Positions 1 through 7,267 of a DNA stretch of 37,628 nucleotides are shown here, piece after piece. Each line of letters begins with the position of its first letter. The stretch's first letter is position 1. Below the pieces are notes generated by a model. The model was not told where the DNA came from, did no database searches, and worked only from the letters and a program-made list of their open reading frames with translations. A program made the position numbers and the translations under genes. Origin of the DNA: Anaerolineaceae bacterium (GTDB taxonomy: Bacteria > Chloroflexota > Anaerolineae > Anaerolineales > Anaerolineaceae); contig DQHW01000030.1 of assembly GCA_003524305.1 (NCBI GenBank), forward strand, positions 1 through 37,628, in the 5' to 3' direction.

Positions 1-25
1 TTCGTTCAAACTTCTGCTTGGCCAT
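1..25 (-). CDS. tuf: Elongation factor Tu, N-terminal fragment cut by window edge
   Basis: Only the first eight codons lie in the window. Read on the minus strand from the ATG at 25-23 they give MAKQKFER, the standard EF-Tu start. A purine-rich Shine-Dalgarno sequence (AAGGAGAGG) lies just upstream. EF-Tu carries aminoacyl-tRNA to the ribosome as a GTP complex. The three tRNA genes directly upstream on the same strand match the classical Thr-Tyr-(Gly)-Thr-tuf operon, which supports the call despite the short fragment. The rest of the gene lies outside the window, so its integrity cannot be judged. Confidence 0.88.
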
Positions 26-83
26 GATCCTCTCCTTAAATAACCATTTATTCGCTTAGTATATTCGTACAACCGGCAAAAAG

Positions 84-156
84 AGCCCTCAATGGGAGTT
101 GGACCCATGACCTCGCCCTTACCAAGGGCGCGCTCTACCAACTGAGCTATGAGGGC
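84..156 (-). tRNA. tRNA-Thr (anticodon GGT)
   Basis: The cloverleaf folds on the minus strand. The acceptor stem GCCCTCA pairs with TGAGGGC, the D arm contains AGCTCAGTTGGTAGAGC, and the anticodon stem CGCCC/GGGCG carries loop TTGGTAA, anticodon GGT (reads ACC/ACU). The CCA end is not encoded. The T loop is TCCAACT instead of the usual TTC start, so the nearly invariant U55 is C here, which is odd. It is the last tRNA before tuf, the place of thrT in the E. coli thrU-tufB operon. Confidence 0.95.
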
Positions 157-202
157 TTGCCGATGATGGGGCTATTCTTGGTAGAGTAGAGCCCCAGTCG
201 AG

Positions 203-286
203 TGGACGGTGAAGGATTCGAACCTCCGAAGGCGTGTCGCCAACTGATTTACAGTCAGTCCCCGTTGGCCACTTGGGTAACCGTCC
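203..286 (-). tRNA. tRNA-Tyr (anticodon GTA)
   Basis: This is an 84-base class II tRNA on the minus strand. The acceptor stem GGACGGT pairs with ACCGTCC with discriminator A. The anticodon loop carries GTA, the variable arm is long as expected for bacterial tRNA-Tyr, and the T loop is a canonical TTCGAAT. CCA is not encoded. It sits between two tRNA-Thr genes, as tyrU does in the E. coli tufB operon. Confidence 0.96.
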
Positions 287-358
287 AAATTCGAGCCGTT
301 ACCGGTTCGCAAGTGAGGGCATCTGTGAAGATGTGTCTCACTCAACAACCTGTAACTG

Positions 359-431
359 AGCCGATGATGAGGTTCGAACTCATGACCTCCCGCTTACAAG
401 GCGGATGCTCTACCAACTGAGCTACACCGGC
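359..431 (-). tRNA. tRNA-Thr (anticodon TGT)
   Basis: The minus-strand cloverleaf has acceptor GCCGGTG paired with CATCGGC (one G-U pair) and anticodon loop CTTGTAA with anticodon TGT (reads ACA/ACG). The T loop is TTCGAAC and CCA is not encoded. It is the first transcribed gene of the tRNA-tuf operon, starting about 50 bases after the promoter -10 box. Confidence 0.95.
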
Positions 432-478
432 AATGCATGTACTTATTTATTTTTTAAGTTGCGTGCACAGCGTGCTAG

Positions 479-507
479 ATTATACCAAAGCATATTTGCT
501 TCGGCAA
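479..507 (-). promoter_or_regulatory. Promoter of the tRNA-tuf operon
   Basis: On the minus strand the -35 box TTGCCG (507-502) and -10 box TATAAT (484-479) are separated by exactly 17 bases. This is a near-consensus sigma-70/SigA promoter. It lies about 50 bases upstream of tRNA-Thr(TGT) and just after the terminator of the preceding operon, so it should drive all three tRNAs and tuf. Confidence 0.85.
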
Positions 508-523
508 GGTTATTCGTGCAATT

Positions 524-542
524 AAAAATCACCCGCAGGTGA
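524..542 (-). terminator. Intrinsic terminator of the 605-4584 operon
   Basis: Read on the minus strand, a 5-bp stem TCACC/GGTGA with loop TGCG (542-529) is followed by five T residues (528-524). It lies about 60 bases past the stop codon of the 605-1564 gene and before the tRNA-tuf promoter, where an operon boundary is expected. The stem is short, so termination may be partial. Confidence 0.6.
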
Positions 543-604
543 ATGGGTTACTTATATCAAAGCATGAGGGAACCGTCAAGGATAATGTGTTCTATTTCAT
601 GAAA

Positions 605-1564
605 TCAGATGCGCGAAGCTGCCCTTAGAACATATAAAGCCTCAGCCGTTATAAATGGATTGAAATGCTGCTTACTGGTGCCGCCCCAATCGACCAAAGA
701 GCAGCCTGTTTTAATTTCGCGGGAATATTGATAGTACTTGGCCTCTGCTCCAAAACCGCCATCTGGCAAACGCTTAGACTCAAGCAGATCGAGTGCATCT
801 TTACAGCGCGGATCGTTGATCAAACCACATTCCTCCATGGCGCGCAGACCGTAAAGAAAATCATAATGCCAGAATGCAGGGTATGCAGGTTTCGTGAATT
901 CGAGATTGATGGCTTTTCCGGTGGCAGGGTTTTTATAAAGAAAACGAGAGAGAATTCTTTCGGCTGCACGGTCACGGGCAGCTTTGACTTTCTCATCCGC
1001 AGATGCCAACCAGAAGAGATTCAAGGCTCTTAATGGGATGCATGACTCATGGAAAGACGAATGTGAGGCTTCAGGGTGTTTATCGCAGTTCCAGCCGCCG
1101 TCAGGCCACTGCCACTTGAGCAGCATCTGCACCAACTGCTCCACACGCGAATCAGCCAAACCCAGTTTTAATAATGAAAAGACTGCACCGCCTTCCTGGC
1201 AGGCGCAGCGCCGCCAGCGTCCATTGATGAGAGGCACGGCTTTTAATCGTTTTGGGTCCAGCAGCCAATCAAGTGTTTGTTCTCGCAACGGGATCAATGT
1301 TTCATCGCCGGATGGGTAACCCAGGTCTGCCAACACCAAAAATGTCCAAAACGAACCGTTCCATTTCTGGTAGGCGTGCCAGGGGAACTTACCTTGGGCA
1401 TCACGAGACCCCAGCATGGATTGTACGCGGATGGAGTTTTTGATCTCCTGCCTTAGTTTGATTATTTCTGTTAACTTTTCATCTTGCCGAAGAAAATACC
1501 TTTTATATATGTAACGAACCGAAGGCTCAGGAGATGTTTCTATAAGATTGTATATATCTGACAT
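605..1564 (-). CDS. Prenyltransferase/squalene-cyclase-like alpha-toroid repeat protein
   Basis: The 319-residue protein has repeats typical of the prenyltransferase and squalene-hopene cyclase alpha/alpha toroid fold. Two QW-like motifs are visible: WQWPDGGWNCDKH at about 151-163 and RLPDGGFGAE at about 265-274. At half the length of a true triterpene cyclase and with no DxDD motif seen, cyclase activity is unlikely. A binding or unknown enzymatic role is more plausible. The start at 1564 has a strong GGGAGGG Shine-Dalgarno, while an upstream in-frame ATG at 1624 would overlap the previous gene and lacks support. It is the last gene of a five-gene minus-strand operon, 14 bases after the esterase gene. 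The substrate cannot be named from sequence. Confidence 0.7.
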   Translation of the reverse strand: MSDIYNLIETSPEPSVRYIYKRYFLRQDEKLTEIIKLRQEIKNSIRVQSMLGSRDAQGKFPWHAYQKWNGSFWTFLVLADLGYPSGDETLIPLREQTLDWLLDPKRLKAVPLINGRWRRCACQEGGAVFSLLKLGLADSRVEQLVQMLLKWQWPDGGWNCDKHPEASHSSFHESCIPLRALNLFWLASADEKVKAARDRAAERILSRFLYKNPATGKAINLEFTKPAYPAFWHYDFLYGLRAMEECGLINDPRCKDALDLLESKRLPDGGFGAEAKYYQYSREIKTGCSLVDWGGTSKQHFNPFITAEALYVLRAASRI

Positions 1565-1578
1565 ATTTATCCCTCCCA

Positions 1579-2412
1579 CTATTTTAATAAAAATCCAAGG
1601 GGCACATGCACCCGCTTTCGCCAATCGGTTTCGCTGTGAATGTGTCCATCAAATTTGCGGGTTATCCAATTCTGATCAGGCACAAAACCACCCTCAAGCA
1701 AAATCTTATCGACCTTAACCTGGTACTTCTCGTAATTCTTATCCAAGGTTTTTGTGCCAAAATTAAAATAAAACCGATGGGTTGCGGGGTCAGGCAAATG
1801 CTCTTGCAGATACTTGATCGAGATACCCCGTCCAATTGGAAAATGAGTTGATACACAACCCGCACCGCAGAAAACTTGCGGGTACTCACACAAGGCATAC
1901 ATTGAAATTAATCCGCCCATGCTCGAGCCCATTATAAAAGTGTTACATTGGTCTGATAAAGTGCGGAAATGAGAATCCACGTAGGGTTTTAATTCCTCAA
2001 CAATAAAGCGAAGGTAATTATCTGAACAAATATCACCCTGCCCTTCCTTTCTAAACATAGCCATCAGTTCTTTGTAAGCCAAAGTAATTGGAAGTTTTTG
2101 AGGCATATATTCAAGCCCGCGCTTTACGGTTGACCACATGCCCACAACAATGGTCGGACGAATTTTAGATTCAGCCATTAACCGGGTGACCGTTTCATCA
2201 ATTCCCCAATCTGTATGACTGAATTTCGAAGTGGAAGGGTCAAAAAGATTCTGCCCATCGTGCATATATATGACAGAATACTTTTGGTCAAGATTTACTT
2301 CGTATTGGGGAGGAACCCAAATATCTACGATACGTGGAATGACAAATTTTGATGTAAAAGGATCCAGGCGCTCAATCTCTCCAACCAGACCTGTGAATGT
2401 GAATGGTGTCAT
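1579..2412 (-). CDS. Putative alpha/beta-hydrolase esterase (esterase D/Fes-like family)
   Basis: The 277-residue protein carries an alpha/beta-hydrolase core. HDGQNLF (about 51-57) follows the first long strand, the nucleophile elbow GSSMGG (162-167) presents Ser164, and DGHIHSE near 255-261 offers the catalytic His. This arrangement is typical of putative esterase family members such as enterochelin-esterase-like and S-formylglutathione hydrolase-like proteins. The start at 2412 overlaps the PfkB stop codon as ATGA and is preceded by AGAAGGA. No signal peptide is seen, so it is probably cytoplasmic. The natural ester substrate is unknown. Confidence 0.75.
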   Translation of the reverse strand: MTPFTFTGLVGEIERLDPFTSKFVIPRIVDIWVPPQYEVNLDQKYSVIYMHDGQNLFDPSTSKFSHTDWGIDETVTRLMAESKIRPTIVVGMWSTVKRGLEYMPQKLPITLAYKELMAMFRKEGQGDICSDNYLRFIVEELKPYVDSHFRTLSDQCNTFIMGSSMGGLISMYALCEYPQVFCGAGCVSTHFPIGRGISIKYLQEHLPDPATHRFYFNFGTKTLDKNYEKYQVKVDKILLEGGFVPDQNWITRKFDGHIHSETDWRKRVHVPLGFLLK

Positions 2413-3320
2413 TTGGATTCCTTCTGATAATGATCCAACAAATCCCTGGTGATCATGCAGTTTGAAGTTGCCTTCTGAGCACATTTGTAGCGGGCGGAAA
2501 TTTGTCCGCGCAGAATTGATTCCTCAAGGGATCGACCATCCAAAATATGACTGGCCAAAAAACCGACCGCCAGAGCATCTCCAGCGCCATTAGTATCGAC
2601 CACGGGAAGGTCCAATGTGACAGGTGGAAAATATTGAATACCATTACCGGTTCCAAGCGCACAACCTCTTACGCCCATACCCGATACGATCACAAGTGCA
2701 GGATTTAGTTGCAAATACGCGTCTATTAGAGGTGCTGGATCGTCATGGTTCGCTGACGAGAAAAATAAATACCCAGCCATCTTTACAAAATCCAGCCGAT
2801 ATGGATCCTTAACATCAATGACGTCCTGAATATCACAAGCAATAATTGCACCAGATTTTTTTGCGACAGGCAGCAGTTCACGCGCCCAATTTGGAATATT
2901 AAAATGCACCAGGCGTGCACCTTCAATCACCTTCATCGCCACGTCCATTGGAGCGTGAAGTCTCATGTGGTTTTTACCGTCATAAAAATTTTTTCGCTGG
3001 CCATTTTTATACATTAAATTTATGCTTCGGCTCGTGCCTTCCGGATCTATAAACAGCCCTTCGGTGTTTATTTTCTCTTGTCCAAAAATCCGTTTTATAT
3101 ACTCTCCCGAGTAATCTTCACCCACACAACCGATAAATGCCGTTGAAGCTCCCAGACGTGCATACCCCCGGCTGGCATAACCTCCTGCCTGACCCAAGAC
3201 ATCAATATTTTGGGTAAAATTGGCTTCAATAGAAAAATCAGGACCATCTGAATAAAAAAATACATTGGTATCAATGCCGACATTTCCGACAACAACAACT
3301 TCACTCTTATTACTGGTCAT
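2409..3320 (-). CDS. PfkB/ribokinase-family carbohydrate kinase
   Basis: The 303-residue protein matches the ribokinase/PfkB fold. The N-terminal strand VVVVGNVGIDTN is followed by the glycine-rich substrate segment GQAGGYASRGYARLGA (about 43-58), and the C-terminal PfkB signature DTNGAGDALAVGF (242-254) contains the catalytic base Asp248. The family phosphorylates sugars, nucleosides or related hydroxymethyl compounds with ATP. The exact substrate is not readable from the sequence. It is translationally coupled on both sides: its ATG overlaps the PhzF stop and its stop overlaps the esterase start, each by four bases. Confidence 0.87.
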   Translation of the reverse strand: MTSNKSEVVVVGNVGIDTNVFFYSDGPDFSIEANFTQNIDVLGQAGGYASRGYARLGASTAFIGCVGEDYSGEYIKRIFGQEKINTEGLFIDPEGTSRSINLMYKNGQRKNFYDGKNHMRLHAPMDVAMKVIEGARLVHFNIPNWARELLPVAKKSGAIIACDIQDVIDVKDPYRLDFVKMAGYLFFSSANHDDPAPLIDAYLQLNPALVIVSGMGVRGCALGTGNGIQYFPPVTLDLPVVDTNGAGDALAVGFLASHILDGRSLEESILRGQISARYKCAQKATSNCMITRDLLDHYQKESK

Positions 3321-4111
3321 AAAGATAAAATTTCCCCTGAAAACAGAGTAACAGCCTGGCCGCCCACGTAAGTGCGGTCACCACTAATTCTCATATGAAC
3401 TATTCCGCCGCGAGCAGAAACCTGATAAGCAGTCAAGTGGTTCTTGCCCAGTTTTTGCGCCCAGTAAGGTCCCAAAATGCAGTGAGCCGACCCGGTTACC
3501 GGATCTTCATCAATGCCTACCCAGGGGGCAAAATAACGTGAAACAAAATCGAATTCTGGGGTTGAAGATGGAGCGGTAACTGACAAAGCCCTGCCAGTGT
3601 GATTCTTGAGAGCAGAAAAATCGGGTTTGAGCTTGCGAATGATGCTTGCTTCTGAGTATTCAAAGAGCCATTTATCGCCGCTGATATATGTGAAATCTGG
3701 GCGAGCCCCCACTGCGGTGATAATCTCTTCAGTAACATCAACCGGTACAACCTGAGCAGAGTGAAAATCCATTTCGATCAGGTCATTACGCTGAGAGGCT
3801 GAAAGCCAGCCTGAACGGGTGAAAAAGCGGATGGTTTCTGCGGCTTTCACCAATCCGGTTTGCCAGAGAATGTGTGCGCTGGCCAGGGTGGCGTGTCCGC
3901 ATAAGTCAACTTCGACCTGTGGAGTGAACCATTGCAAGTGGTAGCCTCCCTGCTGCGGATGGACAAATGCGGTTTCAGACAAGTTCATTTCACGAGCAAC
4001 GGATTGCATCCAGGTGGTCTCTGCCTGCCCTTCAAGCAAGACAACAGCAGCGGGATTGCCTGAAAACAATTTGTCGGTAAAGGCGTCCACCTGGTAAATG
4101 GGAATTGACAT
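3317..4111 (-). CDS. PhzF-family isomerase/epimerase-like protein
   Basis: The 264-residue protein shows the PhzF (diaminopimelate-epimerase fold) signatures. These are the N-terminal YQVDAFTDKLFSGNPAAVV, NLSETAFV with the presumed catalytic Glu46, DLCGHATLA (69-77) and EDPVTGSAHC in the C-terminal half. PhzF isomerises an intermediate of phenazine synthesis. Most stand-alone homologs have unknown substrates, and no other phenazine gene is present here, so phenazine synthesis should not be inferred. It follows the DUF5680 gene by 17 bases and overlaps the PfkB gene by four. Confidence 0.87.
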   Translation of the reverse strand: MSIPIYQVDAFTDKLFSGNPAAVVLLEGQAETTWMQSVAREMNLSETAFVHPQQGGYHLQWFTPQVEVDLCGHATLASAHILWQTGLVKAAETIRFFTRSGWLSASQRNDLIEMDFHSAQVVPVDVTEEIITAVGARPDFTYISGDKWLFEYSEASIIRKLKPDFSALKNHTGRALSVTAPSSTPEFDFVSRYFAPWVGIDEDPVTGSAHCILGPYWAQKLGKNHLTAYQVSARGGIVHMRISGDRTYVGGQAVTLFSGEILSL

Positions 4112-4128
4112 ACTACCCTCCGCAAAAC

Positions 4129-4584
4129 CTATTCGCGAATTTCACCGCCGTGGAAACTCAAGCGATAGATGACCTGTTTTTTATACGAGATGGCCTCTTC
4201 ACCTTCAAATGAGATGTGTGTGCCTCTCCAAGAACAATGATACTCGAAATCGTCTTCAGCATATACCGACGGTCCGCGGTAGGGCGCTTCTGCAGGCGCT
4301 TGTGAAAGGGATGCTTTTAAAAAATGACTAAAGCCATCGGGTACTTTTTCAATCAGCGTTTTGCCGTAATAATTCATACCCCACAAGGCGGCGCCTTTGT
4401 GCCAGACCGCTTCTTCACCAATAAAATGAAAGCCGCCCAGCCATGTATCAATATAGAGGTAGGGTTCCTCTTCATAATGCATATCGTGTGAAAGCGGTCG
4501 TGAGGTTTGATCAGCCGGCTTGCCAGAAGCGTATGTATTCTGCTTGGCGCGAATTAGAAATTTGACAAATTCTTTGGATAACAT
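4129..4584 (-). CDS. DUF5680-like hypothetical protein
   Basis: The 151-residue protein is probably a DUF5680 member, judged from the pattern FLIRAKQNTYASG, a Ser-Arg-Pro segment, Y-x-DTWLGGFHFIGEEAVW and MNYYGK. This assignment is from memory of the family and is moderate. No signal peptide or membrane helix is visible. The start at 4584 was chosen because GAGGG lies six bases upstream, whereas the longer ORF start at 4623 has no ribosome binding site and would run into the promoter. It is the first gene of the five-gene minus-strand operon and divergent from rarA. Confidence 0.65.
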   Translation of the reverse strand: MLSKEFVKFLIRAKQNTYASGKPADQTSRPLSHDMHYEEEPYLYIDTWLGGFHFIGEEAVWHKGAALWGMNYYGKTLIEKVPDGFSHFLKASLSQAPAEAPYRGPSVYAEDDFEYHCSWRGTHISFEGEEAISYKKQVIYRLSFHGGEIRE

Positions 4585-4629
4585 GTGACCCTCTTTTACC
4601 ATATGGAGTAAAAAACCAATCAAACATTA

Positions 4630-4645
4630 TAGGAAATATGTCCTA
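4630..4645. promoter_or_regulatory. Inverted repeat between divergent promoters, possible operator
   Basis: TAGGA and TCCTA form 5-bp arms separated by six bases. The repeat abuts the minus-strand -10 box at 4646-4651 and covers the -35 zone of the rarA promoter, a position suited to a shared regulator. The arms are short and chance cannot be excluded. Confidence 0.3.
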
Positions 4646-4673
4646 ATTATACCATTTATGCTACAATAATCAA
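4646..4673 (-). promoter_or_regulatory. Promoter of the DUF5680-phzF-pfkB-esterase operon
   Basis: On the minus strand TTGATT (4673-4668) is followed after 16 bases by TATAAT (4651-4646). A second TATAAT occurs at 4631-4626 but has no convincing -35 box. The promoter overlaps the divergent rarA start region. Confidence 0.6.
4662..4667 (+). promoter_or_regulatory. Leaderless-type -10 box of rarA
   Basis: TACAAT ends exactly six bases before the rarA ATG at 4674, and no Shine-Dalgarno sequence precedes that ATG. This spacing places the transcription start at or next to the initiation codon. The -35 region (around 4639-4644) is poor. The same -10 to start-codon spacing recurs three more times in the window. 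Confidence 0.5.
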
Positions 4674-6020
4674 ATGGATTTATTTGAACATGCGATGAAT
4701 GAAAACCTTGCCAGCGAAGGTCCTCTGGCTGCGCGGCTGCGTCCGCGCACGCTGGATGAATTTATCGGCCAGGAACACATCATCGGCGAAGGCAAGCTGC
4801 TGCGCCGCGCAATCACGGCTGACAGGTTGTTTTCTTCGATTATTTTTACGGGTCCTCCAGGCACAGGCAAGACCACTCTAGCGCGTTTGATCGCGGCTCA
4901 CACCCAGGCGCATTTTGAGAGCATTTCTGCGGTGCTGGCGGGCGTGGCAGAACTACGCCGTGTGATTTCAGAAGCCACTGACCGGCGCAAACTCTACCGC
5001 AGGCGCACCATCTTGTTTGTGGATGAAGTTCACCGCTGGAACAAGGCGCAGCAAGACGCGCTGCTGCCGCATGTTGAAACCGGCATGATCACACTGATCA
5101 GCGCCACGACCGAAAACCCCTACTTTGACGTCATCCCGGCGCTGGTCTCACGCTCGCGCATTTTTCAGCTTGAAGCACTCACCCCTGAACACATGGATAT
5201 CATCCTCACACGCGCGCTTTCAGACCAGGAAGTCGGTTACGGCAAGCGCAATATCCAATTTGATAAAGAAGCCCGCGAACACTTGATCCACATGGCGGGT
5301 GGGGATGCACGCAATTTATTGAACGCCATCGAACTTGCGGTGGAAAGTACGCTCCCCGAAGCAGACTGCAGCACCCATATTACATTGGATGTGGCACAGG
5401 AATCCATTCAGCGAAGGGCTTTGCTTTATGACCGCATGGGCGATGCGCATTACGACACCATATCTGCCTTCATCAAATCGGTGCGCGGCTCAGACCCCGA
5501 TGCGGCGCTCTACTGGCTGGCCAAGATGATCCTGGCCGGCGAGGATCCGCGCTTCATCTTGCGCCGTTTGATCGTGCTGGCCGGTGAAGACATCGGGTTG
5601 GCCGACCCGCGCGGCATTCAGGTGGCTTCGGCGGCAGCTTATGCATATGAATATATCGGCATGCCCGAGGGCATTTATCCGATTGTAGAAGCCACACTAT
5701 TTTTGGCTACTGCGCCGAAATCCAACTCGGCAGGTGCTTTCTTCAAGGCCAGAGAGAGCATCGAAACCCAGGGCAGCGGTGATGTTCCCATCCATTTGAT
5801 GGACGGGAACCGCGACGCCAAAGGCTTCGGCCACGGCAAGGGCTACCAATATCCTCACATGTTTGAAGGACACTTCATTCCACAACAATACTTACCCAGC
5901 AAATTGTTAGGCACGCACTTCTATGAACCATCTGATCAAGGCTATGAGGGGCAGATGTCAGAATGGCTGCTGCGCTGGCGCGCAGCACAGGATCAAGCAT
6001 TAGGCAAAAAAGAGAAGTAA
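4674..6020 (+). CDS. rarA: Replication-associated recombination protein A (RarA/MgsA AAA+ ATPase)
   Basis: The 448-residue protein has the RarA layout: N-terminal PLAARLRPRTLDEFIGQEH (17-35), Walker A GPPGTGKT (60-67), Walker B ILFVDEVH (113-120) and ATTENPYFDVIPAL with sensor residues. The C-terminal tetramerisation region includes the typical RLIVLAGEDIGLADP segment. RarA is a clamp-loader-like ATPase that acts at stalled replication forks. The start MDLFE matches the family N terminus. No ribosome binding site is present, and a -10-like TACAAT lies six bases upstream, so the transcript may be leaderless. It is divergent from the DUF5680 operon and 16 bases before the phosphatase gene. Confidence 0.93.
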   Translation: MDLFEHAMNENLASEGPLAARLRPRTLDEFIGQEHIIGEGKLLRRAITADRLFSSIIFTGPPGTGKTTLARLIAAHTQAHFESISAVLAGVAELRRVISEATDRRKLYRRRTILFVDEVHRWNKAQQDALLPHVETGMITLISATTENPYFDVIPALVSRSRIFQLEALTPEHMDIILTRALSDQEVGYGKRNIQFDKEAREHLIHMAGGDARNLLNAIELAVESTLPEADCSTHITLDVAQESIQRRALLYDRMGDAHYDTISAFIKSVRGSDPDAALYWLAKMILAGEDPRFILRRLIVLAGEDIGLADPRGIQVASAAAYAYEYIGMPEGIYPIVEATLFLATAPKSNSAGAFFKARESIETQGSGDVPIHLMDGNRDAKGFGHGKGYQYPHMFEGHFIPQQYLPSKLLGTHFYEPSDQGYEGQMSEWLLRWRAAQDQALGKKEK

Positions 6021-6036
6021 AAAGCAGGGAGGGGTC

Positions 6037-6633
6037 ATGGCAATTATTTATCTTGTAAGGCACGGTAGAACGGATTTACTTGGAAAGATGTTATGCGGCA
6101 ACACTCCCGGCATCCATTTGAATGAAGAAGGTCGTGAACAGGCTCAAAAAGCGGCTGATTATCTGTGTAACTTTCCAATTAAAGCAATCTATTCAAGCCC
6201 AATTGAACGAGCCTTTGAGACTGCTGAGATTATTGGCCGCGAATGCTCTCTTCAGGTTAATTCGGTTGATTATCTGAGAGAAATCCACTTCGGCGACTTA
6301 CAAGGGATGGGAGAAAAAGAACTTGTGGATCTCTCCTTGTGGAAAAGATTTAACAGCCAGCCAGCGGATGTGTATTTTCCAAATGGCGAGAGTGTGACAG
6401 AGGTCCAAGCAAGGGTTGCCAGGGGATTGGAATTTCTATCTCATCAATATGATAATGATAATCAAATCGTCTGTGTGGCGCACAGTGAAGTCTTGCGTCT
6501 TGCGGTTTGCTGGGTTCTTGATTTACCTTTGGATAGTCTTCATCGGCTCACAATTGACCCGGCCAGCATTTCAATAATCGAAATCACACCAGAACGCAAA
6601 AAGCTGCGGCTTTTGAATTTTCAACCTGATTAG
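6037..6633 (+). CDS. Histidine phosphatase family protein (phosphoglycerate mutase-like)
   Basis: The 198-residue protein has the histidine phosphatase signature LVRHGRTD, with nucleophilic His9 in the RHG motif. Further matches are SSPIERAFETAE (about 53-64), the acid/base region EIHFGDLQG (82-90) and the second catalytic His149 in CVAHSEVLR. It resembles the GpmB/CobC-like branch that removes phosphate from small metabolites. The substrate is uncertain. A GGGAGGGG ribosome binding site precedes the ATG, and the gene probably forms a transcription unit with rarA. It ends four bases before the REP element. Confidence 0.85.
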   Translation: MAIIYLVRHGRTDLLGKMLCGNTPGIHLNEEGREQAQKAADYLCNFPIKAIYSSPIERAFETAEIIGRECSLQVNSVDYLREIHFGDLQGMGEKELVDLSLWKRFNSQPADVYFPNGESVTEVQARVARGLEFLSHQYDNDNQIVCVAHSEVLRLAVCWVLDLPLDSLHRLTIDPASISIIEITPERKKLRLLNFQPD

Positions 6634-6636
6634 TTC

Positions 6637-6667
6637 GTAGGGTACATCCCGTTTTGTGGGATGCACC
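6637..6667 (+). repeat. REP-like palindrome, left end of RAYT element
   Basis: A GTAG tetranucleotide (6637-6640) precedes a stem-loop with arms GGTACATCCC and GGGATGCACC around a 7-base loop; there is one A-C mismatch in the stem. A GTAG or GGAG foot before a hairpin is the typical recognition structure of REP-associated tyrosine transposases. The unit is inverted relative to the copy at 7268-7298. Confidence 0.8.
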
Positions 6668-6686
6668 TATACAAAAAACATTCAAA

Positions 6687-7237
6687 TCAATCAAACGGAA
6701 AACCCTGGAGCCGCCCTTCATTCCCACCACACCAATTGATATCGTATAAACATTCGTGGACGTATTTGTGAAAGCTTGACCATTTCCAATCCGCTGCCCG
6801 TTCGACCTAGCCATGTTTGATTGGATTGTAATGACTGTAATCCAAATGAGCCTTAAAATCGTCCTCGTCAAGGATGGTATGTTCCCAGAAACGCCGCTGC
6901 CAAATGGCGGCTTCGTGCCTTTTTATCCTCGATTCATTTCGCGGCTCTTCAATTCCAACCTCTTTCAGATAACGATCCGTAAAAAGGTTTTTTATAACCC
7001 TCCATCGGATGGAATAATTGGAATCATCCGCGGGTAATTTCCACATGCAATGCAGATGGTCGGGCAGCAAAACACACGGCCAATGTCTCAAATGGAAAAC
7101 GCACCTGTGCGACTTCCCAGGCGTCATGTAATATTCTCTGTGCGGAAGGGGTCACCAAAAAATGGGTGCCGATGATAAGTTACAACCGTAAAGAAATAGA
7201 TTCCACCTTCCACTCTGAAACGGTGGTAATTTGGCAT
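6687..7237 (-). pseudogene. REP-associated tyrosine transposase (RAYT, Y1/IS200-like), broken
   Basis: Three frames stitched together give a complete RAYT of about 182 residues. It starts MPNYHRFRVEGGIYFFTVV, continues with ILHDAWEVAQVRFPFETLA, the HUH segment LLPDHLHCMW, IWQRRFWEHTI, DYSHYNPIKHG with the catalytic Tyr region, and ends WKWSSFHKYVHE before a stop at 6687. The lesions are an extra base in the A6 run at 7157-7162, an extra base in the A4 run at 7069-7072 (plus-strand bases), and an in-frame TAG at 6807-6809. Two homopolymer shifts could be sequencing errors, but the TAG is independent, so decay is likely. The longest intact piece is 6807-7127. Confidence 0.85.
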
Positions 7238-7267
7238 AGTTTTATTTTATATCTGTTTTATGAATAA

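Noticed and set aside
202..420. 72-codon plus-strand ORF over the tRNA genes
   Set aside because: It runs through the antisense of tRNA-Tyr and tRNA-Thr and has no protein-like pattern.
3317..4111. Phenazine biosynthesis locus based on the PhzF-like gene
   Set aside because: No phzA-G partners are present, and PhzF-like proteins are common outside phenazine clusters.
6807..7127. Intact 106-residue minus-strand gene
   Set aside because: It is the middle part of a broken RAYT; the N- and C-terminal parts are recognisable in other frames and beyond a TAG, and its own first residues are frameshifted sequence.
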